Origin: an uncultured Steroidobacter sp.
Lineage (GTDB): Bacteria; Pseudomonadota; Gammaproteobacteria; Steroidobacterales; Steroidobacteraceae
Reading direction: 5' to 3'
Assembly: GCA_937864115.1 (NCBI GenBank)
Contig: CALMII010000059.1
Coordinates: 52,812 to 116,811, forward strand
DNA length: 64,000 nt
In this document: positions 27,341 to 35,061 of the stretch, one piece after another
Layout: each line of letters opens with the position of its first letter
Numbering within the stretch: the first letter of the stretch is position 1
Notes under the pieces: generated by a model
Databases searched by the model: none
Told to the model about the DNA's origin: nothing
Seen by the model: only the letters and a program-made list of their open reading frames with translations
Program-made: the position numbers and the translations under genes

Positions 27341-28464
27341 CAGCCCGCGAGCGCCTGCTCCAGATCGCCCAGCAGATCGTCCACATGTTCCAGTCCCACC
27401 GACAGCCGCAGCAGATTCTGCGGCGTGACCGTGTGCGGACCTTCGACCGAGGCGCGGTGCTCGACCAGCGATTCCACGCCGCCGAGACTGGTCGCGCGCA
27501 GGAAATACTTCATCCGGCCCGCAACGGCGAATGCCTCATCGCGTCCGCCTCGCACGCAGAACGACAGCATGGCGCCGAAGCCGCCCTGCATCTGTCTGCG
27601 CGCGATGTCGTGGCCGCGATGCGATGCAAGCCCGGGATAGAACACGCGCTCGACGGCTTTGTGCCCGCTGAGGAACTCCGCGATCCGCGCCGCCGATTCC
27701 GTCTGCGCCCGCACGCGGCAGGCGAGTGTCGTGAGGCTGCGCCGGATCAGCCAGCAATCGAATGGCGAGGGCGTGTTGCCAGCCGTGCCCTGGTAGTCGC
27801 GCAGCCGTTCCGACAGCGTGCCGCCTTCGCGCGCGACGACGGTGCCGCCCATCACGTCGCTGTGGCCGCCGAAGTACTTGGTGCTCGAATGCATCACGAG
27901 GTCGACGCCGAAACGGAACGGCCGCTGCCACACCGGTGTGGCAAACGTGTTGTCGCAGCAGACGATCGCACCCGCGCCATGTGCAACGGACGTGAGGGCT
28001 TCGATATCGCTCAGGTTGAGCATCGGATTCGACGGCGTCTCGATCCACACCAGCTTCGTCGCCGGCGTGAGCGCGGCGCGAACCGCATCGACCTTCGTCA
28101 TGTCGACGAACGTGTACTGCACGCCCATCGGTCCGATGATGTCGCGCAGCTGCTTGGCCGTGCCGTGGTACGACTCGACGGGCGCGATGACGTGATCGCC
28201 CGGCCGCAGCAGGCTGAAGACGGCGAGGGAGGCGGCGGAGCCGGACGAATACGCTGTGGCATCGTGCCCGCCTTCGAGCGCGGTGATGCACTGCTCCAAT
28301 GCTTTGCGACCCGGATTGTCGGCGCGTCCATACGAATACCCGCGCGAGAACTGGCCGTCGACGTCGCGTTCGAACGTCGTGCTGAGGTGAATGGCCGGCG
28401 AGACGTCGCCGGCGGTCGGTTCGACTTCGCGTCCCACGCGAACGGAGAGAGTTTCGAGCTTCAT
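27292..28464 (-). CDS. Cys/Met-metabolism PLP enzyme (cystathionine gamma-synthase/lyase type)
   Basis: The 390-residue product has the family landmarks SPAIHLSTTFERD, YSYGRADNPGRKALE, ATAYSSGSAASLAVF, DNTFATPVWQRPF and HSSTKYFGGHSDVMGG with the PLP lysine, then SLGGVESLVEHRAS near the end. It catalyses gamma- or beta-replacement/elimination on cystathionine-like substrates; synthase and lyase members cannot be separated by eye. The last residues (CGAGFSRPENSQAKA) come from a palindromic repeat. It follows the RND permease by 44 bp, a gap that holds an 8-bp-arm hairpin (28468-28475 with 28487-28494). Confidence 0.9.
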   Translation of the reverse strand: MKLETLSVRVGREVEPTAGDVSPAIHLSTTFERDVDGQFSRGYSYGRADNPGRKALEQCITALEGGHDATAYSSGSAASLAVFSLLRPGDHVIAPVESYHGTAKQLRDIIGPMGVQYTFVDMTKVDAVRAALTPATKLVWIETPSNPMLNLSDIEALTSVAHGAGAIVCCDNTFATPVWQRPFRFGVDLVMHSSTKYFGGHSDVMGGTVVAREGGTLSERLRDYQGTAGNTPSPFDCWLIRRSLTTLACRVRAQTESAARIAEFLSGHKAVERVFYPGLASHRGHDIARRQMQGGFGAMLSFCVRGGRDEAFAVAGRMKYFLRATSLGGVESLVEHRASVEGPHTVTPQNLLRLSVGLEHVDDLLGDLEQALAGCCGAGFSRPENSQAKA

Positions 28465-28467
28465 CGA

Positions 28468-28494
28468 AGTGGCCTGCCGGAAAGGAAGGCCACT
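28468..28494. terminator. hairpin between RND permease and PLP enzyme genes
   Basis: Exact 8-bp arms agtggcct and aggccact around an 11-base loop, located just before the PLP-enzyme start and 15 bp after the permease stop. There is no T-run in the transcript direction, so it may be a weak terminator or a leader structure. Confidence 0.4.
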
Positions 28495-28508
28495 ATAGCA
28501 ATCTGCGA

Positions 28509-31500
28509 TCACACGGTGAGCGGCGATCCGGCGGGCGCTTCGGCAGGCGGCTGCTTCGCAACGCCGATCGCCGGCGGAATCAGCTTGTACATCACGGGCG
28601 TGACGAGTCGCGCGAGCAGCGTCGACGACACGAGCCCGCCGATGATTACCCACGACATCGGCGAATACAGGCCGATGTTCTGGACCGCCAGCGGCAGCAG
28701 GCCGCCGATCGCGGTCGCGGAGGTGAGCAGGATCGGCAGGAAGCGGATCTCGCCGGCCTGTTCGATCGCCTCGTCCAGCGGCGTGCCGGCTTCGCGCAGC
28801 TGATTGGTGAAATCCACCAGCAGGATCGAGTTCTTGATCTCGATGCCGATCAGGGCGATGAAGCCGATGCTCGCGGTGAAGGAAATGGAATTGCCGGTCA
28901 GCAGCAGCGCCATGAAGCCGCCGAAGATGCCGAGCGGCACGACCGTCAGCACGATCAGCGTCGATTTGAAGTTGCCGAACTCCAGCACCAGCACGGCGAA
29001 GATGCCGAACAGTGCGACGATGCTTGCGGTGCCGATGCCCTTGAACGATTCCGCGCCGGATTCGGCCTCGCCGCCGAGCACGTAGCGATAGCCGCGCGGC
29101 CAGTCGAAGGCATCGAGCTGCTTCACCACCGCGGCCGTGACCTTGGCGGTGTTGTAGCCCATGGCCACTTCGGAGTTGATGGTCACGGCGCGCTCGCGGT
29201 CGTAGCGCTGGATCTGGGTGGGTGCCCGTTCGAACTCCAGCGATGCGAGCTGCGACAGCGGCAGCGTCGCGCCGGACAGCGACGGCACGCGCACCTCGCC
29301 CAGCGTGTTCAGGTCGGCGCGCGTGCCGACGGGCGTACGCACCACAATGCCGTACTGTTCGCCGCTGGCATCCTTGAACGTGCCGGCAGGAATGCCGGCG
29401 ACCGACAGACGCACGGCGCGGTCGAATTCGACGGTCGGCACGCCCAGCATGCTCGCCTTCTGCGAGTCGACGTTCAGTCGCAGATTCGTGCGCGCCACTT
29501 TCAGGGGATTCAGCACGTCGCGCGTGCCCGGCGTGTCCTCGATCAGTTTTTCCACGCGCGCCGCCAGCTGTTCGACGGTGTCCAGATCGGACCCGACGAT
29601 GCGTACGGCAATGGGCGCGGTGATCGGCGGGCCGTTGACGAATTCCTTCACATGGATGCGCGCCGTCGGATAGTTGTCGAGTGCATGGCGCAGCGCTTCG
29701 ATCTTTGCCGGCGTGTGTCGCGTGTCGTACTCGTGCAACTGCACGAATACCTCGCCGTAGTTGGGCGAATCGTTGCGCACGATGTGGTTGTAGTAGATCT
29801 GCGGGTTGCCGTGACCGAGGTTGGCAAACCAGCTCTTCACCTCGGGCATCTGGCGCAGGCGATCCTCGACGAAGTGCAGCGCGCGATCCGTCTCGCCCAG
29901 GCTCGCGCCATTGGGCGCTTCCACCTGAATCAGGAACTGCGGCGTGTCCGCCTTGGGAAACAGGCTGCTGCCGAGGATCGGCACGAGCAGGCCGGACAGC
30001 AGGATCGAGCCGCCGATGGCGATCAGCACCGTCGCCTTCGGACGCGCCAGACAGTAGTGCAGCGCCGGGCGATAGTAGCGATGGATCACGCCCATCAGGC
30101 GTTGCAGGAACACGTTGCCGTGTTCGCCGTCGTTCTCCTTCAGCAGGCGGCTGGCCAGGAAAGGAATGATGAACAGCGCGATCAGCAGCGATCCGACGAT
30201 GGTCATGACCACCGCCATCGGCAGTGCGCGCATGAACTTTCCGGCGACGCCGGGCAAGGCCATCAAGGGCAGGAAGGCGAAAATCAGCGTGGCGGTGCAG
30301 CCGAGGATGGCGACGAAGATCTGTTTCGTGCCGGCCAGCGCCGCGTCCGTGCGCGTCCTGCCTTCGCGCAGATGCCGCGCGATGTTTTCGGTGACGACGA
30401 TGGAGTCGTCGACCAGCAGGCCGAGCGCCACCACGAAGCCGGCGATGGAGAGCTGGTTCAGCGAATAGCCGAGGAAGTACAGCATCGCGATGCCGAAGGC
30501 GAGCGACAGCGGAATCGAAATCATGACGATGCCGGCGGCGCGCCAGCCGAGCGGCAGCAGCGTGATCAGCACCAGCGCGATCGCGATGCCGAAATCCGTG
30601 TAGAGCCGCGACAGCCGGTGGCTGACGTTCTGGGACTGGTCGAAGCCGACCTGCAGGTCGATGCGCGCCGGCAGCCCCGCCTGGAACTGCTTGATCGCGG
30701 CGTCGATCCGTTCGCGCACCTCCAGGATGTTGTAGCCATCCTTCATGTTCGCCGTGACGAACACCGCGCGCTGGCCGTTGAACCGGCCGACGTAGCTGTA
30801 GGGCTGCGATTCCCACGAGACGTTCGCGACATCGCGCACGCGCACGATCTGGCCATCCACCGCCGCGATGACGGTATCGCGGACCTGATCCAGCGACTCG
30901 TAGCTGCCCGAGGTCTTGAGACTGAAGCTGCGCGAGCCGATGTCGACGACGCCGGCCGGGATGTTGGCGTTCTCGCCTTCGATCGCCTGGATGACGCGCG
31001 CCGGCGCCAGGCGCAGTCCGGCCATGCGCTTGAGATCGACTTCGACCCGCAGCTCGCGCGGCGGGAAGGCCCAGCTCTCCGACGTGCGCACGCCGTCGAC
31101 GGTCTTGAGCGTGTCCTTGAGTTCGCGCGAGTAATCCTCCAGTTCGCTGTAGGGCGCATCTTCCGACACGAGCGCGATCTGCACGATGTTCACCAGACCC
31201 GGGCTCATCTTGCGGATTTCCAGCCGCGCGATGTCCGCGGGCAGGTCCGGGCGCAGCGCATTCACCTCGCGCGTGACTTCGTCGTATTTCTTGTCCGGAT
31301 CGACGAAAGCTTCGAACTCGATCGCGACCACCGCCAGGCCGTCGAAGATGGAGGTTTCCATCTTCTTCACATCGTCCAGCTCCGCGATCTGGTCCTCGAT
31401 CGGCTTGACCACCAGCCGTTCGAGATCGGTCGGGTCGGCGCCCGGATAGATCACGGTGACGACGAAGCCCGGCATCTTGAACGAAGGATCTTCCTCGCGC

Positions 31501-31598
31501 GGCACGGAGCTGAAGGCGAACCAGCCCATGCAGACGAGGCACAGGAACGCGACCAGCGTGAACTGGTAGCGGCGGATGGGGAATTCGAGCAGGCTCAC
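28509..31598 (-). CDS. RND efflux transporter permease (AcrB-like)
   Basis: Inner-membrane proton-driven pump of a tripartite efflux system. The 1029-residue product has an initial TM (YQFTLVAFLCLVCMGWFAF), PREEDPSF, two large periplasmic loops and twelve expected membrane spans. The proton-relay segment in TM4, VALGLLVDDSIVVTEN, carries the paired Asp residues. The start is GTG, overlapping the adaptor stop by four bases (GTGA). Substrate is not deducible; the acidic pair and overall wording favour the hydrophobe/amphiphile-efflux class over metal pumps. Confidence 0.94.
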   Translation of the reverse strand: MSLLEFPIRRYQFTLVAFLCLVCMGWFAFSSVPREEDPSFKMPGFVVTVIYPGADPTDLERLVVKPIEDQIAELDDVKKMETSIFDGLAVVAIEFEAFVDPDKKYDEVTREVNALRPDLPADIARLEIRKMSPGLVNIVQIALVSEDAPYSELEDYSRELKDTLKTVDGVRTSESWAFPPRELRVEVDLKRMAGLRLAPARVIQAIEGENANIPAGVVDIGSRSFSLKTSGSYESLDQVRDTVIAAVDGQIVRVRDVANVSWESQPYSYVGRFNGQRAVFVTANMKDGYNILEVRERIDAAIKQFQAGLPARIDLQVGFDQSQNVSHRLSRLYTDFGIAIALVLITLLPLGWRAAGIVMISIPLSLAFGIAMLYFLGYSLNQLSIAGFVVALGLLVDDSIVVTENIARHLREGRTRTDAALAGTKQIFVAILGCTATLIFAFLPLMALPGVAGKFMRALPMAVVMTIVGSLLIALFIIPFLASRLLKENDGEHGNVFLQRLMGVIHRYYRPALHYCLARPKATVLIAIGGSILLSGLLVPILGSSLFPKADTPQFLIQVEAPNGASLGETDRALHFVEDRLRQMPEVKSWFANLGHGNPQIYYNHIVRNDSPNYGEVFVQLHEYDTRHTPAKIEALRHALDNYPTARIHVKEFVNGPPITAPIAVRIVGSDLDTVEQLAARVEKLIEDTPGTRDVLNPLKVARTNLRLNVDSQKASMLGVPTVEFDRAVRLSVAGIPAGTFKDASGEQYGIVVRTPVGTRADLNTLGEVRVPSLSGATLPLSQLASLEFERAPTQIQRYDRERAVTINSEVAMGYNTAKVTAAVVKQLDAFDWPRGYRYVLGGEAESGAESFKGIGTASIVALFGIFAVLVLEFGNFKSTLIVLTVVPLGIFGGFMALLLTGNSISFTASIGFIALIGIEIKNSILLVDFTNQLREAGTPLDEAIEQAGEIRFLPILLTSATAIGGLLPLAVQNIGLYSPMSWVIIGGLVSSTLLARLVTPVMYKLIPPAIGVAKQPPAEAPAGSPLTV

Positions 31599-32815
31599 GA
31601 GGCCGCCCCCACCCCAACCCTCGCCCCTCGCTGGGGGATTCCGGCGCGCATTCGCTCGCCTCCTCCCCGCTGCGCGGAGGAGGGGGCCGGATCTTCATCC
31701 CTCCTCCGCGCAGCGGGGGAGGGCAGGGAGGGGGTCTCCGACTGCACGGCGACAGTCTCACCGTCTTCGAGATACAGAGAACCATCGGTCACGACGGTCT
31801 CGCCGCTCTCCACGCCAGCAACCAGCGCAACGGCAGCGTTCTCGATGAACGCCACTTCCACTTCACGCCGTCGCGCGTGCTTGCCGTCGAGCACGAAGAC
31901 GCTGGCGCGCCGGCCGTTGCCTTCGACGATGGCGGCGATGGGCACGTACACGCGTTCCGCCGCATGCGCGGTGGCCGGCACGATGTCGAGCTTGGCGACG
32001 AGGCCGCTCTTCAGCGGCTGGGTCGTCGCATCGAGCTGCACTTCGATGTTGAACAGGCCGCTGGCCGGATCGGCGGCGCTGGCGATCTCGCTGACCTTGC
32101 CGGTCAGCGTCACGCCCGGCAGCGCATCGAGCCGCACGTTCGCCGCATCGTGCGGCTTGATCTGCACGATCTCGCGGTCGGCGAGGCCGGCGCGCACCAC
32201 GAAACCCTTGTCCTGCGCGCCCAGCACCAGCACCGGATTGCCGGCCGCGACCAGTTCGCGTTCTTCCGCCAGCCGGCGCAGCACCGTGCCATCGCGGGGC
32301 GCGACGATCGACGAGTAGCTGGAATTGAACTGCGCCGACTTCAGCGCGGCCTCGCTCACCGCGCTTTGCGTGCGCAGATCCTGCAGCTGTTCCAGGCTGA
32401 TCACCTGATCGGCGTACAGGCGCTCGCCGCGTTCGACGTCGCGCTGCGCTTTCTCATGGGCCTGGCGAGCCTGCTCGACCTGCGCATTGACTTCCGCCAG
32501 TTCGATCTCCGCCAGCTTCTGGCCCTTGCGCACGCGATCGCCCTCGCGCACCGCGAGCTGACGGATGACGCCGCCCATCTTGAACGACAGACGGATCTCG
32601 TCCTTGTTGAGCAGCAGCCCGTTGGTGTGGATGGGCGGCGCGGCCGGACCGTTGAATGCGGCGGCCACGCGCACGGGTGTCGCCGTGACGATGGCCTCTT
32701 CGGTCTTGCCCTTGCAGCCGGCCAGGCCGAATGCGGCCGTTGCTGCGATCAGCGCCACGCGCACACCGGCTTCTTTTGCCTTCGTCACTGTCATCACCTT
32801 CGTCACATCCGTCAC
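31595..32815 (-). CDS. RND efflux periplasmic adaptor (membrane fusion lipoprotein)
   Basis: The 406-residue product links pump and outer-membrane channel. It has a lipoprotein leader (IAATAAFGLAGCKG) after a Lys/Thr-rich start, the lipoyl half-motifs GVIRQLAVREGDRVRKGQ and SSIVAPRDGTVLRRLA, a coiled-coil hairpin between them, and beta-barrel/membrane-proximal domains ending near VVTDGSLYLEDGETVAV. The last ~45 residues (from SETPSLPSPAARRR) are encoded by a family D palindromic repeat and are unlike any adaptor tail. It lies 9 bp after tolC-like and overlaps the permease. Confidence 0.92.
   Translation of the reverse strand: MTDVTKVMTVTKAKEAGVRVALIAATAAFGLAGCKGKTEEAIVTATPVRVAAAFNGPAAPPIHTNGLLLNKDEIRLSFKMGGVIRQLAVREGDRVRKGQKLAEIELAEVNAQVEQARQAHEKAQRDVERGERLYADQVISLEQLQDLRTQSAVSEAALKSAQFNSSYSSIVAPRDGTVLRRLAEERELVAAGNPVLVLGAQDKGFVVRAGLADREIVQIKPHDAANVRLDALPGVTLTGKVSEIASAADPASGLFNIEVQLDATTQPLKSGLVAKLDIVPATAHAAERVYVPIAAIVEGNGRRASVFVLDGKHARRREVEVAFIENAAVALVAGVESGETVVTDGSLYLEDGETVAVQSETPSLPSPAARRRDEDPAPSSAQRGGGERMRAGIPQRGARVGVGAAS
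31606..31735. repeat. family D palindromic repeat encoding the adaptor C-terminus
   Basis: Near-identical to the copy at 20785-20911: the cccctcgctgggggattccg module, cctcctccccgctgcgcgga, and the inverted ccctcctccgcgcagcgggg, closing with gggcagggaggggg. It is read in frame on the minus strand as the tail of the RND adaptor and stops just before the permease start. Confidence 0.87.
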
Positions 32816-32824
32816 TTTCGATTC

Positions 32825-34225
32825 TCAGATCCCTGGATCGAGCGGCAGATCGCCGCTCGATGTCGCGTACTCGAGATCGGCACGCCGCGCGAGCACGTTG
32901 AAACGCGTGAGGTTGAGGTTCAGCTCGGCGCTGGTCAGCGTGCTGCGCGCATCGATGAACTCGACCTGGTTGATCACGCCTTCGTCGCGTTTGCGGCTGG
33001 CGATGCGGAAGGCCGCACTGGCCGCTTCGGCGCGCGCCTGCGCCGTGGCGAGCGAATCGCGCGCCGTCGTCAGACGATTGAAGGCCTGCTGGACTTCGAG
33101 ACGGATCTGCTGGGCGACTTCTTCCTGACGCAGCACCAGTTGCCGCTCGGTCGCGCGGGCCTGCGCCACGCGTGCGTTGTCGCCGCCGCCGTCGAAGAGC
33201 TTCCACGTGAACATCAGCGAAGCCGTGCCGAAGTTGTAACCCTCGCCGAAACGGTATTCCTCGCCCTGGGAGCCGGCGTCGACGGCGAAGGCGAGCATCG
33301 GCCACTTCTGTTTGCGTGCCAGCGTCACCTGTTCGGTGCTCGCCTGTTTCAGCCGTTCGACCTGCGCGACTTCGGGGCGGCGCTGCAAGGCGTCGGACCA
33401 GAGTCGTTCCAGGGCCGAAGGCTGTTGGGCCAGCGTATTCGGCGCGGCGGTCGCGTCGATCGACGTCAGCAGGTCGCGGTTCAGCAGGAAGTTGAACCAG
33501 CTCTGCGCCTGCGTCGTCAGGTTCGCCACTTCGCGCTTCTGCTGTTCGACTTCGAGCAGTTCCGCCTTCGCGCGCAGGACCTGGTCTTCGGTGACCTTGC
33601 CGTTGTCGAACAGCGACTGATTGACGCGCACGTTCTCGCGCAGCAGCTCTTCGCTGGCAGCGACGATCTCGGTGGAACTGCGCGCCTTGAGCCAGTCGAT
33701 GTAGGCACCGGTGATGTCGCGGCGCAGGGTGCGTGCGATCGCCATGCGCCGGTAATTGCTCGCGCCGAGCAGCGCACTCTGCGCGCGCACGGCGGCGGAA
33801 AGGGTCGGGGCATACAGCGGCTGGCGCAGCAGCAGCCGCGTGTCCTGTTCCTTCTCGCGCAGGAAGGGAATCTCGACATTGGCGAGCTGCGGAAACGGCG
33901 CGGGCTGGCCCTGCGCTGCCAGCATGTCGTTCAGCGTCGCGTAGACGGGATTCAGCGCATCGCCGATGGGAAACTCGATGACGCGGCCGCCCTCCGCGCG
34001 CGTGTACCGCGCCTGCATCGACAGCTCCGGAAAGAACCGGGCGCGTGCTTCGGCGAGCGCCTGCGTCGCCTTCTCGACCTCGAGGCCTTCCGTCTGCAGT
34101 CCCAGATTGGTCCGCAGGCCTTCGGCGACATAGTTCTCGACCGTCGTGTCGAAGTCCGCGACCGGCTGCGACAACGCAGCGAGCGGCATCAGGCACAGGC
34201 CGGCAATGATCTGGAGAAACCTCAT
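32825..34225 (-). CDS. TolC-family outer membrane efflux protein
   Basis: Outer-membrane channel of the tripartite pump. The 466-residue product has a signal peptide (FLQIIAGLCLMPLAALSQP) and two OEP repeats rich in helix: NLGLQTEGLEVEKATQALAE and, in the second half, VEQQKREVANLTTQAQ and AQARAEAASAAFRIASRK, with the closing DEGVINQVEFIDARSTLTSAE typical of TolC proteins. It is the first structural gene after the TetR regulator, with 60 bp between. Confidence 0.92.
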   Translation of the reverse strand: MRFLQIIAGLCLMPLAALSQPVADFDTTVENYVAEGLRTNLGLQTEGLEVEKATQALAEARARFFPELSMQARYTRAEGGRVIEFPIGDALNPVYATLNDMLAAQGQPAPFPQLANVEIPFLREKEQDTRLLLRQPLYAPTLSAAVRAQSALLGASNYRRMAIARTLRRDITGAYIDWLKARSSTEIVAASEELLRENVRVNQSLFDNGKVTEDQVLRAKAELLEVEQQKREVANLTTQAQSWFNFLLNRDLLTSIDATAAPNTLAQQPSALERLWSDALQRRPEVAQVERLKQASTEQVTLARKQKWPMLAFAVDAGSQGEEYRFGEGYNFGTASLMFTWKLFDGGGDNARVAQARATERQLVLRQEEVAQQIRLEVQQAFNRLTTARDSLATAQARAEAASAAFRIASRKRDEGVINQVEFIDARSTLTSAELNLNLTRFNVLARRADLEYATSSGDLPLDPGI

Positions 34226-34254
34226 TCCCTTCGTTCTCGTGTGTAAAAACGGTA

Positions 34255-34264
34255 GACAGTTGTC
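34255..34264. promoter_or_regulatory. possible second TetR half-site before the TolC gene
   Basis: Short inverted motif gaca-gt-tgtc followed by AT-rich aaaaatcggtcaaaaaaag, upstream of the tolC-like start and just after the TetR stop on the minus strand. It shares the tgaca/tgtca core with the palindrome at 34954-34972, so it may be a weaker operator for the pump genes. Confidence 0.35.
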
Positions 34265-34285
34265 AAAAATCGGTCAAAAAAAGAG

Positions 34286-34942
34286 CTAATCCGCCGGACC
34301 CGACAGGGTGCGACGGATCAGGTCGATGGCGTGCTGGGTGAGCTGGGAAACGCTGATGCCCTGGTCGGCGAGCAGGGCGCCCTTGGTGATCGCGATCTGG
34401 ATCAGTCCGTGCGTGAAGCCCCACAGTACGCGCGAGGTGATGGCGAGATCGCCCAGATCGCCGCGCACCGTGCCATCGCGCTGGCCGATGGCGAGTGCCT
34501 CTTCGACGATCTGGTGCACACGCTTGCCGGCTTCGAGCGAGGAGCTTTCCTGCGGACTGCCCTCGCCGGCGTCGGGCGCATGCAGTTCGAGACGTGCGCA
34601 GGCATCGAAATAGTGCGGAAATTCATGCCCATACGCCATGTAGGCGCGGCCCAGCGCCTCGACCTTCTCCATGCCCAGGCGGGTGCGGGCGCTGGCTTCC
34701 TCGAAGCGCTGGCGCAGCGTTTCCATGGCGCGCGCCGCGATGGCGAAATGCAGGTCGCGCTTGTCCTTGAAGTACACGTACACCAGCGCACGGCTCAGGC
34801 GCGCGCGCCGGGCGACGCTGTCCATGGTCACGGCGTCCCAGCCCATCTCCCGGTACAGGGCCTCGGCCGCATCGACGATCTCGGCGCGGCGGCGATCCTT
34901 TTCTTCCTGGCGTCTTTCGGCGATGTACGACATGCGCGGCAC
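34286..34942 (-). CDS. TetR/AcrR-family repressor of the efflux operon
   Basis: The 218-residue product has an N-terminal TetR HTH (RRAEIVDAAEALYREMGWD through LSRALVYVYFKDKRDLHFAI) and a helical ligand domain with the AYMAYGHEFPHYFDACARLE segment found in many pump regulators. Encoded first in the operon TetR-TolC-adaptor-permease. A perfect palindrome sits 12-30 bp upstream of its start codon, consistent with autorepression. Inducer unknown. Confidence 0.9.
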   Translation of the reverse strand: MPRMSYIAERRQEEKDRRRAEIVDAAEALYREMGWDAVTMDSVARRARLSRALVYVYFKDKRDLHFAIAARAMETLRQRFEEASARTRLGMEKVEALGRAYMAYGHEFPHYFDACARLELHAPDAGEGSPQESSSLEAGKRVHQIVEEALAIGQRDGTVRGDLGDLAITSRVLWGFTHGLIQIAITKGALLADQGISVSQLTQHAIDLIRRTLSGPAD

Positions 34943-34953
34943 CCTAGCGAATG

Positions 34954-34972
34954 CATTGACACAATGTCAATG
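34954..34972. promoter_or_regulatory. putative TetR operator
   Basis: Perfect palindrome cattgaca-caa-tgtcaatg with 8-bp arms, located in the region between the TetR gene and the divergent phospholipase gene. Size and placement fit a TetR-family operator able to govern both directions; binding is inference. Confidence 0.65.
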
Positions 34973-35061
34973 GATCAATTCATGTCCAGGTGAACAGTCC
35001 CAGCTGGCTGGACGAGTGCCCAGGGCCCACACTCGCGCCCACGTCAGTCATCCAGCGACGC

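Noticed and set aside
27292..31785. A single ~1500-codon minus-strand frame joining the PLP enzyme with the efflux region
   Set aside because: Only the last 390 codons are the PLP enzyme; the rest is an off-frame reading of the RND permease gene, so it is not a fusion protein.
29652..32318. Long plus-strand frame opposite the RND permease and adaptor
   Set aside because: Antisense shadow, no motif, His/Arg/Gln-rich.
34990..35061. Longer N-terminus for the patatin protein from a GTG
   Set aside because: Cannot be excluded, but the extra 24 residues have no signal or domain character, and the ATG at 35062 precedes the cNMP domain well.
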